Below the pieces are notes generated by a model. The model worked only from the letters and a program-made list of their open reading frames with translations, was not told the DNA's origin and made no database searches. Position numbers and translations under genes: made by a program. Below are positions 10,531 through 20,507 of a stretch of 60,000 nt of DNA, piece after piece. The stretch's first letter is position 1; the number at the start of each line of letters is the position of its first letter. Source of the DNA: Nematostella vectensis (lineage: Eukaryota > Cnidaria > Anthozoa > Actiniaria > Edwardsiidae); the NCBI RefSeq assembly GCF_932526225.1, contig NC_064037.1:8416203-8476202 (forward strand), in the 5' to 3' direction.

Positions 10531-12901
10531 ATCCATATTACAAAGCACCATTAAGCCACCATAATCATACGCTAGCCCTAGTTTATGCTGGCAGTTCACT
10601 TGCCTGTTCCAACAACGGGGCTAACGCTCAAAACGTCAGCGACATATACTCTGTTTCAATGTGTAAGGCCTAAAAGTACATTTGGTACGCTGGCGGTATG
10701 CTTGCTTCTTCCATAAAGAAGTGATCACTCAAAACATTTGTGAGATTTTATTTCATCTAGGGGTAAAAGCTACCTAGTTAGACTTCACTGTCTGTAGACT
10801 AGCTGTACCTCTTGAAATTACTTTTTTATGAACCACAGGGCGACACCCCTGCACGTAACACCAACACAAAAATACAGGAGCACACGAGAAACCAACCTTT
10901 CACTTTACTTTCCATGTAGTTTCACACTATTTGATAGAGTGATTTTGTTGTTATTTGCGAAAGCAATTTTAGCTTAACATTTTTGACTGGAAACCAAAAA
11001 AAAAAAAACCACAGACAGACGGACGGACAGGCAGACAGGTTTATTTGGCATCGAGTACACACAAATGTACATTGCGGGTTTCATACCGTGAGTGACTTAG
11101 GCGAATCCTAAACAAAAATTCATAATTTGGTATTAATCGGGTCAATAGTTATCAAGAAACAGCAATCCCATTTTACAAGGATTTGTTTAAAAAAAGTATT
11201 CTACGAAAATCCGGACTCTTGGCGTCAAGTCTTACAAAATTCTGGCATCTTTGAATGACTGTATCTGGTATCTCGATCGTTATTTGCCGAATCAACTCCA
11301 AACTTTGGAATTTTGGTCGTTCTCGTTATGCGGTATGAAATCCGGCACATCCAAATAAATAAATGAAATTAGAAAAAAATATAGGAAATATTTATTATCT
11401 TCAATGGCGTCCCTTAACGAACCTTCTTTTTACATGCAGATAAAGTTTTTCCCTGGAACTTCTTTGATTTATACGTATGATTTTTAGAAAAGCTAAAAGC
11501 ACTGTGGTTAGAATATCGTCATTGTTTGTTTTTACAAATTCAAAAAATTATTTTGTTTTATTTTCGTATGCTGGGCACACACGTTTTTGCATATTTGGCA
11601 TGTCGGCCGGTTTCGATGTAAAGGGGATGCGTAGCTGTGGAATAGCTGTATACACAATAGCAAAGTTTAAACAAAAGAAATAATATACGTACAAAAATGT
11701 AGCGCTATAACGGCTTTTCGAGAGCGTTTTTCGTTTCGAAGGCTAAAAATAAAGTGACTTATTGTTTTAATAACTGCCTTTTCACTTTCTAGGGCCAAAT
11801 GGAATTACGAAAAGGTCGAAAAAGAGAAGCGGCAAAGGCAACAAAGGAAAAAAGAGTAAAAAAAAGGAAAATGAAAGATTAAGAAAGAAAGAGTAGAAAA
11901 GTTCTAATTTTGCTCGACTGTAAGTAGTAATGGCAACGCTTACGACAGTTTATCAGTGAAATAGCCAATAATCGTTTTCATCATAAAGCGGATTTCAGAT
12001 GAGTGTAGAAAGTAAGTCTTGCGACTTGAATTTTGTCAAACTTTCTATAGGTAGAGGGCAAAGTCTTTTGTGAAATTGAAAACTAAATCAAAACGCGCCA
12101 ATACCCACGTCATGACTACAAAGGCCTGACTCCATTTCCTGATTGGTTTGTTGTTGAATGGCTTCGACCTCTGATTGGCAAGTGGTTTTGCATCTGCGTT
12201 TAGTTTTCGACACTCATCTGAAATCCGCTCTATCCATCTTTAAACTTTTAGAAGTTCCGTTTCCATCAAAATTGTTACATTCGCATTCACGTTCTTTTTA
12301 TACTTTAGAACGAAGTAGTTTCACGAAGTAGTTTCACTCAGAAGAAAACATCAGAAATAAACTTGAATCTGTATTCGTTTGTCAAACGCATTTTAAAGCC
12401 ACGCCCCGTGTTGAGGACCATTGTGGGGGTACCCACAGAACAGCGTGGAAACGGAACAAAAAGAAAACGGTAGAAACCAACTTAATTGATTTCAAAATGC
12501 AACATTGATCAAGGAAAATTTTCAAATATATCCGTCAAGAACGGATGTGTTAGTGAATATGTCAGGGGGAACATTTAGTGAATACATTTCCCTTGTAATG
12601 AACTTTGATTATACTATATTACCTGGATTTATATTTGAAAATTACAATAATAATTGGTGACAGTGAGTGAGTTTTTTTTTGTTATTTACCAGATGTAACT
12701 ATTACTCTTGTTTTCGTGCAAATAAATATATTATTTTGTAGTCTGTTTATGGTGTTGCTAGAAGAAGAAGGGCATCGGGTATTGCAGAAATATTAATCCG
12801 GCGTATTAACGTAAACGTTGCGCGCTTTGGGCCATAGACTTAAAACATTGTTGGCCAATTTGTCATTGTCAATTAATTTCAAGATGATTGAAACAAGTGA
12901 A
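10531..12901. other. Intergenic DNA downstream of copy B
   Basis: The first ~450 bp is the duplicated flank shared with copy A. A poly-A tract with CAGACAGACGGACGG-type simple sequence lies at 10998-11040. From 11050 to 12900 the DNA is AT-rich with no supported gene. One palindromic MITE (11987-12229) is listed separately. Confidence 0.5.
11987..12229. mobile_element. MITE with ~20-bp terminal inverted repeats
   Basis: The left end AGCGGATTTCAGATGAGTGT is the exact reverse complement of the right end ACACTCATCTGAAATCCGCT, 243 bp overall. No open frame is present. This is the structure of a non-autonomous DNA transposon; I see no clear target-site duplication. Confidence 0.7.
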
Positions 12902-12973
12902 GCGTTGGTGGTATAGTGGTAAGCATAGCTGCCTTCCAAGCAGTTGACCCGGGTTCTATTCTTGTCCAACGCA
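12902..12973 (+). tRNA. tRNA-Gly(TCC)-like gene, probable pseudogene
   Basis: This 72-nt match to the eukaryotic tRNA-Gly(TCC) pattern has acceptor arms GCGTTGG/CCAACGC with A as discriminator and anticodon loop CTTCCAA (TCC at 12935-12937). The A box is TGGTGGTATAGTGG. The T-arm is damaged: the loop reads TTCTATT instead of TTCGATT, and the 3' T-stem CTTGT pairs poorly with CCGGG. It is likely inactive or poorly transcribed. Confidence 0.65.
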
Positions 12974-13045
12974 ATTTCATTTTTACTTGTCAATGAATCA
13001 TGGTTGTCATTGTCAATTAAATGCAGGAGTGTGATAAGAAGTGAA

Positions 13046-13117
13046 GCGTTGGTCGTACAGTGGTTTGCATAGCTGCCTTCCAAGCAGTTGACCCTGGTTC
13101 GATTCCCGACCAACAAA
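13046..13117 (+). tRNA. Second tRNA-Gly(TCC)-like gene, probable pseudogene
   Basis: This lies exactly 144 bp after the first and has the same anticodon arm. Here the B box GGTTCGATTCC is intact, but the acceptor ends are unpaired (GCGTTGG against CCAACAA), the T-stem has mismatches (CCTGG/CCCGA), and the A box has drifted (GGTCGTACAGTGG). The flanks are duplicated too (GTCAATTAA... before, TTTTTACTTGT... after), so the whole 144-bp unit was copied in tandem. Confidence 0.6.
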
Positions 13118-13359
13118 ATTTAATTTTTACTTGTTAATGATTCATGCTTTCCTTGTCAATTAATTTGTCATTTAATGTTGTGTCACGTTCGCTGCCCTAC
13201 AGCATGGACACTAGCCCTGTCGGGCAAGGCAGGTGACAGGGGCGCTGCGTACTCCCCTTGCGTGCAGGCCCCCAGCAGCGTTGTAATGACCGTACGCAAA
13301 AAAGACGAGCATGATTGCTTTAAATAAAATCTCCCATCCTGAGACATGAATTTAGTCAT
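13118..13359. other. Intergenic, no gene seen
   Basis: Contains the end of the 144-bp tRNA repeat unit and a GC-rich stretch at 13200-13280. No coding signal is supported. Confidence 0.4.
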
Positions 13360-14445
13360 TTATTGATTTGATTGTAACATGTTTCTAAAATACATTTTCC
13401 CTCGTGGAGTCAAGAACTTACAAAGCTTATCTAAATCATGGTGCTTTTTGTCAGAGAGCGGCAACTGACCCTCGTGAAATCTCGGTACATTGTTTATGTT
13501 CATATCTTGATGTAGTCCTCTTTTTGTAAAGGATACCTCTTCAAACGGGTCTAGCGTTTTTCTCATCCAAACAACTCCTGGGTGTCTGTAAGTTTTGATA
13601 ATATTGTCTCTAGCAGGATCTGCGCGCTCACCTATTCCATAATTCAAATGCATTATATCACTAAAAAGGTACGAAGCTCGGTAGTTATCTTTCCGGCTAT
13701 CCACATATCTCTCCCTTAGCCACACAGAGTAATTCTTGAAGTTCGACTGATCTAACTCGATCCAGTGTGTTTTGGGGTGAAGAGAGCTTTCGTTTATCAG
13801 TTCGACGTAATCAGCTGGGCATTCAAGGACCTCTTCTCTGCGTATAAGCTTTTCGCACCTGCCGGCGTCACGATCGACCGCGCCATATGAGTGTCCGGCA
13901 ACAAAAAAATTATAGTCAATTCGTCGTCTGAAGCCACTTTCCACTAGATGCTCTAGGAATAGCGCGACAGTATAGTTCTTGTTTTGCGAACGAGCGTTGT
14001 CCGCCCAGAAAATGTTCCATCCCATATTGTCTTGTTCTACTCGTGTTAAGTGATAATATATACAACTCAGAAGACTATCAGGAATCTTTGGAGCGACGCT
14101 TTCTGGCCAAATGTAAGTAGTTGTTAGTCCAGTGGCTCCGCTGTGAATTCCAAAAGCGTAAGTAGCCAGTTTGCTTGCGTAGTAGCTATCTTGAGTTTTA
14201 ATCTTAGGACACATGATGTTTTTGTGGAAATCAAAATGGAAGCCTGAAACGCCATCTCTTGGTGCCTCGACCAACATGACACGGAAAAATGTCTCAAATA
14301 AGTGCATACACGCAGGTTTTTTTCCGTCATATCGCCTCAACCATGTGCGCACCTTTTCACCAGTAGAAGCGATATATAAAAACAACAACAACAAACAGAC
14401 AGACAATGAGCGTGCAAATTCGAAATTCGAAAGCAAACACATCAA
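13360..14445 (-). CDS. DUF7869-type transposase, C-terminal half
   Basis: This 361-aa minus-strand frame is similar in layout to the DUF7869/RNase-H-like transposase proteins common in invertebrate genomes. From residue ~60: a FHFDFHKNIMCP motif with PKIKTQDSYYASKL, then a TTYIWPES strand, then IFWADNARSQNKN (the typical WSDN.(G)QN..N motif with catalytic Asp), then FFVAGHSYGAVDRDAG (matching the GH...D..H/D motif). The first ~55 residues (MMCLLSNFEF..., low complexity) look like translated intron or spacer; true coding probably begins near 14275. The matching N-terminal half lies just to the right on the opposite strand (14576-15552). Either the element was internally inverted or the two parts are separate genes. 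The frame is intact, suggesting recent activity. Confidence 0.6.
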   Translation of the reverse strand: MMCLLSNFEFARSLSVCLLLLFLYIASTGEKVRTWLRRYDGKKPACMHLFETFFRVMLVEAPRDGVSGFHFDFHKNIMCPKIKTQDSYYASKLATYAFGIHSGATGLTTTYIWPESVAPKIPDSLLSCIYYHLTRVEQDNMGWNIFWADNARSQNKNYTVALFLEHLVESGFRRRIDYNFFVAGHSYGAVDRDAGRCEKLIRREEVLECPADYVELINESSLHPKTHWIELDQSNFKNYSVWLRERYVDSRKDNYRASYLFSDIMHLNYGIGERADPARDNIIKTYRHPGVVWMRKTLDPFEEVSFTKRGLHQDMNINNVPRFHEGQLPLSDKKHHDLDKLCKFLTPRGKMYFRNMLQSNQ

Positions 14446-14575
14446 GACCTATCTAGGAAGCGCGCGCGCCATTTCCATCAACTGTTTGCTGTCGAGTGCG
14501 CGCGTTGTTTTGCCTTCGTGATTTTGAATATACGGATATAAGAGTTTAGTAGGGCGTTTCTCCAATCATTTTAGT

Positions 14576-15552
14576 ATGGATAGCAATATTGGTTTTGGGT
14601 ACAATGTTGACAAGATTGCCGACACACGCCGCCCAGCAATTCAATACGAAGCGAGAAATGACGCGGGCAGCCAATTGCCTAGAAGTAGGGTCAAAACGAT
14701 CAAGAGCGTCCGTTCAAAAAAACTGAAGCCAAGAAAGAATCGACCCTTCAAGGACGTTGAATTTATGAGCTTAGAATGCTGCCATCGAAACAATTGCCTG
14801 CTAGCCCACGGAAGGGACGTTATCAAATCGATAAGGGACAACTACGACAGAATGGCATACAGGGATCAGAATATGCACCTTTGTGCACTGATCGATGTCT
14901 CTTGTGACGGAAAGAGGAATATTATAAGCTACCATATGAAGGACAACACGGGGCTAAAAAAAGTAAAAAAATGGAAAGTGGCCTTCATGAGAGTCTTCGG
15001 CATAGGAAAGAAGAAGATATCGGTACTCTTGAAAAAGGTCCAGCCATTTTCTGGGTATGTTCTCGAAGACCAGAGGCGTTTCACACAAAACCAGAAAAAA
15101 AATCCCACTTCGAATCAAAGCAGAGGTATCGTTTCACTAAACTTGAATTGACTGAATGACTGACTGTTTGATTGATTGATTTACTGACTCACTGTTTGAA
15201 TGATTGATTGATTGAATCATTGATTAAGTGACTGATTATTGTGCGTGTTTCTTTTTTCTTCACTTTTCCAGGTCGTTGAGCATTTCAGAAGCTATGACCG
15301 TTCACAGTCCCATTACGCGCGCGCATTTACAAAGGAGAAGCAATACTTGTCATCTAATCTGAGTCTTTCACAATTATGGCGGGATTTCTTAGCCAAGAAA
15401 GGCATTGGTAGGGTCGACATCGCTCCCTTGAGTTTTACTTCTTTTAGGAGAATATTCAAAACGTTTATTAGCCTCTCGTTTCGTAAGCCTCACGTGGACA
15501 CCTGCCCTAATTGCGACAATTTCCAGATTATTATCAGGCATGGCAACGCCTA
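14576..15552 (+). CDS. DUF7869-type transposase, N-terminal half (two exons)
   Basis: The first frame (14576-15151) starts at an ATG and contains a Cys-rich element ([13 protein letters not shown]) followed by an alpha-helical region ([12 protein letters not shown]...) and a basic segment near [10 protein letters not shown]. This order is seen upstream of DUF7869 domains. The second coding segment starts after TTTTCCAG at 15271 with [17 protein letters not shown] and ends [14 protein letters not shown]..., matching the family's EH..S.P..ESHY.R and H.P..D.C..C motifs. The donor of the first exon is unclear: an in-phase AAG|GTCCAG exists near 15040, but the text after it still looks coding. Translation stops at 15552, just before a (CAGA)n tract, where the catalytic half should follow. 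Probably broken as a transposase. Confidence 0.5.
15143..15240 (+). repeat. Degenerate (TGAT/TGAC)n simple repeat
   Basis: Imperfect TGAT, TGAC and TGTT tetranucleotides fill the intron between the two exons of the transposase half. Confidence 0.7.
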
Positions 15553-15572
15553 AGAAAAGCAGATATACATTA

Positions 15573-15849
<277 letters not shown>

Positions 15850-18584
15850 TAGAAAGCATTAGATGGCAGGTTATAACTGCCAGTATTCTGCTGTGGTCTT
15901 GGTATAATGTTCTTGAGGGAAGGAAGGAGACGGGCCCGCACAATTAATTTCTTGCATGCAGCGTCTCTCCTATCACTAAGGGACTTGAGACCAGGCATGT
16001 CCAACCCTCCCCTCCCCCCCCCCCCTCCCCAAACCCCAACCCTAACTTCAACCCACCCCTCCCTCCTGGCCGCAAAAAAGTTGGTCATTTCTTATTGAAA
16101 GACTAGATAGACAGTTGGTACAGAATAGAAGCTATTCTATTAGCATGGTCTCATGTGAAAATATCCGCACTGAGCAAGGTACAGTACAGTAAAGTACAGA
16201 CTTTGTCATTTTAGATATAACAATAATAATGATAAGGTTGCAACGAAAAATAAATGCCTTTGTAAAGCTCCATGTAAGAGCTACACAACTAAAAGGACTG
16301 CCTAATGGCATGTAAACTAGAAATTCGGTTGGCCAAGGCTCAAAATCATAGCCTAACTGTTCTTGAATATTTTTGTTTTAGGGTTTATGAGTTTGTGTAA
16401 CATGGCTTATTAGATATATGTGACGTGGGGTATATAAAATCAAAGTCTGCGAGTATTGACTACCTATATCAAGGCATTGTGTAATAATACTTGTCAAGAA
16501 GCCAGCTTACAACAGCAGATCACATCTTCAAGAGCTCTGACAAAATTGATTCATCAAGTCTGCTTGATGTTATTGATGCTAAGAGTTGCTCAAAAATGTC
16601 TCTCCTAAACACTATTTATGTGCACACATCAGTTACAAGCTTCCCCCTGTTGCCAGTGTCCCATCTCTCGGATTCCACAATCCGTTCAGCAGCTGACTTC
16701 TTAGGCGATGTCCAGGACATTCCCCCTTCTGTTTGTAAGGCTTACAACAACTGTTGTCACCCATCGTAACTGATGCAACACAAATCAATCCAGAACATTT
16801 GTCACCAGCAGTCCAGAGCCATATGATGATTCCAAATGATGGTAACATTTTGAAGGATGATCCAGACAAACTGCACAATGAAACATTCCACTGTCCTTTT
16901 GTAATCGATGCTCCAGAACTTTACGCAGTCCACTTCAAGTGGACCAATCCTGTATTGAAATAAGGAAAAACAAGATAAACGTTCAACCCACTGCAAAAAC
17001 ACATCCTTGATTGGCCCCTCTCCAATACTGTACGTTTCCCTTCTCGAGATAAAAATGAGCCCCTATACTCATGCACACTAACTCTCTTCCCAATAGGGAC
17101 TCACCCTATTTCCAAGAGTACACCAGATTCTGGTTTGGCTTCTAAACAACATTTAAAAACGCTCAAAGAGCTCGACTCAGTCACAAACAACCCCAGTCCC
17201 ACAAAAGGATGCAAGGCAAAAATATAAACAGCGACATCAAAACTTTGCTAAACTATTGTATTTTCTTTTACAATAATCGATTTTCAAGTTTATTCCAGAA
17301 AAGACAAGCCATTACAGTGCTCATTGCAGACCGGTTTAGCTTTACCGAAAAGTTGAAGGTGGGTATTTTGCTAAAGCCCCTTTTGTAAAAAAATCAGTCG
17401 TATACTTACTTACACTGATTGATGCTGACCTCTCATCGATCCGCTGCTCTGTGATCTATACTAGGATCCTTAGTATTAGAATTAATGGCCTATTCCTGTA
17501 TCAACTAAAAATTAAATGATAAATCACGGGTAGAGATGTTACAGAGTGAAGCACGGCCCTACATTTTGAAATGACAGTTCAATAGTAGTTTTGGAAATTC
17601 AGATTATCAATAGTAGTTCAAAAGCTTTTAACAACCCGGTTTGTTCCATCGATGAAAATCAATATCGAAAAGCCAATCGATTTATCGAAATAAATCAATA
17701 CTTGCATGATCCTTCTCATAATAAATGAATACTTGCACTGTCTGCTGGTCACATTAAAAATATCATTTGTCTTTTCTGGTCGCTGCCTGTTTCCGGAATA
17801 TGTGCTGCATGCAACTTTTTTTAGTTTTCTCTGTAAAGCTTCTAAAAATCCACCTTCAACAAGAGTTTGCAAAAGATAGACTTCTTAATGTGCATTCATG
17901 ATTTTATAAGCATACAGTGAAAACATTGCCTGCTAGTCACAAAGTGATTACTGCTAGTAGTAAGTAAATCGTACAGGTATTTTCACCTATCTCATGGTGT
18001 TTGTAGTCTTATCTAAAAATGCTTAATTCTTTTGCTGTTAATATTACTACTCTAAGATGTGATTAAGGTTGCTACTCAGGTTGTTTGTTCCAATGTCACG
18101 ACAGGCAATTGAATTTTTTTAGCTATTAAGAGACTGCCAGCTGTTTCACCAGGTTCAGACAATCAGAAAAGCTCTTTAAGCCTTTCCATTGTTCACTATT
18201 TTCAGACAATTTTCTAAGGCAGGGAGTCAATAAGCTAGAGACAGTGTTGTTTGATTCACCTATTTCTGAAGGATAATAAGTCTTTCATTGCCATAATGCC
18301 CTGAGATGCCTGTAAAATATAGGCCCAACTCCAAAACGTCAGAAATGCAAACTAAACATCACCAGACCCGGATACTAATATATCCCTCCAAGGCGTAGAC
18401 GAACTTTAAAAGCGCATCTAAGCAATGTTATAGAATAGACTCTTTTGTCACAATATCAACCTTGATTTCTGAACAATTTATAAACAAATGCTTAAACTCA
18501 GAAACATTTCTAACCAAAAAAGACACAAAATTCCGAACTACAAATAGAGACAAGCAAACACAGATCAAGTCACAAATATATACA
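15850..18584. other. Intergenic, no gene supported
   Basis: Contains a C-rich tract (about 16005-16040), AT-rich DNA, and two short overlapping plus-strand frames around 16491-16963 without recognisable motifs. I see no convincing gene or element boundaries. Confidence 0.4.
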
Positions 18585-18600
18585 TTTATTGCGCACCGCA

Positions 18601-18807
18601 TCATGGGAGTCTTGGAAACACCTTGACAGACAGGCGGGCAATCTCCCCCACCCCCCTGGAATCATAACAGTTTTTTTTAAGTCTCTTTGCCCCGAAGCCA
18701 AACAAAACATTTCCAGGTCCAAGGATCCCAGAATAAGCCTGAAAACAATTTTTGAATACGGTTGGGTAGCAAAGATGGTCCACATTGGAGAGTATGAGGC
18801 CATTCAC
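18601..18807 (-). CDS. Candidate 3'-terminal exon, unrecognised
   Basis: The minus-strand frame encodes LSNVDHLCYPTVFKN, then GILGPGNVLFGFGAKRLKKNCYD and IARLSVKVFPRLP, and stops at 18601-18603. An AATAAA polyadenylation signal follows at once (TTTATT on the plus strand, 18585-18590), with a very short 3' UTR. The composition looks protein-like, but I do not recognise the family and cannot place upstream exons. A second minus frame (18677-19000) overlaps it; only one can be real. Confidence 0.25.
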   Translation of the reverse strand: MNGLILSNVDHLCYPTVFKNCFQAYSGILGPGNVLFGFGAKRLKKNCYDSRGVGEIARLSVKVFPRLP

Positions 18808-19299
18808 TAGAAAATTCCTTTCTCACTTGGTGAAGCCCAGACAAGGAATTATCCCATTGAATCAACCACCTCAGCGTGCAAACATCCATAAGCAGAGCAT
18901 TTATTATGCCCAAAACGACTTTATGATGTCCTAGGGCACTCTCCAGATGTGAAAAAGCTGTAATTTTTAAGCAAATTACAAGCATAACTGTTGTAAGCAA
19001 CAGGCTGTAGCAGTGCTGTCGCTAGAAAGAAAAGGCACCGCAGTGCATTGTTGGAAACTTTAAGGCAAACTTTCTCGGGTCAGCGGTAGCTTTGCTTAAC
19101 TGGAAGTGTTGGACTTGAAATAGGGGGGAAAGTTTCTGTTTTCAGTCTGTTATTCTTACAATTTTCCTTAAAAGTACCCAGGAGTGAAAGGGATAAATAC
19201 AAAAATTAATAAATTGAAGTAGCTGATCACTCTCATCGCAGCTAGAAGCCGAATTATGAGAGTTCAGATTCAGACATGGTTGAGTTGAAGGCATGGGAT

Positions 19300-19507
19300 T
19301 TCACCCCAGGTGGCGGCCATACAACTCATGTCTGACCACGGATCACAGCTAAGATAGAAGATGTTGGTTTTGTGGAGGGAGTAAAACCACAGAAAAACTC
19401 TCTGAGAAAGGCGAGGCCAACTAACTCATGTCGGAACTGGGAATCGAACCCAGTGGTGAGAGGCACTACAGAGCAACACTCTGCCAAATTGCGCCACCTA
19501 GGCTCCC
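19300..19507 (-). mobile_element. tRNA-derived SINE
   Basis: Read on the minus strand, it begins near 19507 with GGAGCCTAGG, followed by a pol III A box (TGGCGCAATTTGG, 19483-19495) and B box (GGTTCGATTCC, 19440-19450) in tRNA spacing. A body follows containing GGCCTCGCCTTTCTCAGAGA and TTTTTCTGTGGTTTTACTCC. The body resembles the conserved central domains found in several metazoan SINE families. The 3' boundary is uncertain and no target duplication was identified. Confidence 0.65.
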
Positions 19508-20507
19508 CCTTAAAAAACCTAGCTTATTATTTATGCTAAATTAGTACAGGGATGTGTTGTCAAAGAAGCTGAGATTTGCCAAAAAATATCTCATTAGTTA
19601 GTTGAAGATCTTTTGAAATTATAATATCTTATAATTCTAGTATCCTTTGTTGTTGGCACGAACATATAAAGTTAATTTTCAAGTGGTAAATGTTAGCAGA
19701 TAAGTGTTTTAGTTTGGCACATTATTATGGCAAACTCCCTTTGTGTTGTTTTTTTTAGTTGTAAATTACCCATAACAGACTCTCTGTTTATTTTCAAAAT
19801 GTTGTTACTTTATAATGCACAATTGTTCTATTTCTTCTCTTTCTATGTGTGAGAGGATAGCTGATTGCAACTGTTCTGTTTATTTTTTTAACAATTGATT
19901 TTAGCTGTTTGTTTTTTTTTTCTTGAGGATGTCTTTAACCCCACTGAACACTTTGTTATTTAGAGAGACCAAAGGTATCAATGTTTATCAAGAGATAGTG
20001 GTCTGCGCTTTGTAAAATATCTTGTTTTAGGAAATGCGATTTGTTTTGTTCACCATGCCAAGAACAAACTTTGACTGCGAGAACCAGTTATTTGTTCAGG
20101 GGAATTGCATGAAACCTGGGGGGGGGACTTTGATAAAAACAGACGGGGGTGATCTATAATTGGATAACATAATCAAAAAAAAAAATTAGAAACACCCCCC
20201 CTTAGGGTAAGAAATTTTATACCCTAAGAGAAAGCAAAATCGGAAAATCCCCCCTTATGGATGGCAGTTGGTCAAAATTTGATACCCTAAAAGATGCGAT
20301 GATTACCCTTTTTCTTTTCTGGAGAGTTCCCCCCTCCCCTGAGCATGAATCTGTCGGTTTTACTGTTCACTTTGGAGAAATTTGTATACACAATGCACCC
20401 TTTGCTGTTACTTTTTTTCAGCAGTAGCCTTTAATTTGAAAATGACTATTGCATTTTTCTCATTCTGAATTAATTATTATTATAATTTATTATTTTTTAA
20501 CTCACAG
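19508..20507. other. AT-rich spacer with a C/G-run-bounded segment
   Basis: No gene seen. From about 20100 to 20340 a stretch bounded by GGGGGGG and CCCCCC runs repeats 'ataccctaa' and 'tttgatacccta'-like phrases. It looks like a degraded inverted-repeat element. Confidence 0.35.

Noticed and set aside
12793-13116. 107-aa minus-strand frame with an internal repeat
   Set aside because: It is the antisense of the two tandem tRNA-Gly-like units.
16010-16045. Telomere-like CCCTAAC in a C-rich tract
   Set aside because: Only one partial match within low-complexity C-rich sequence.
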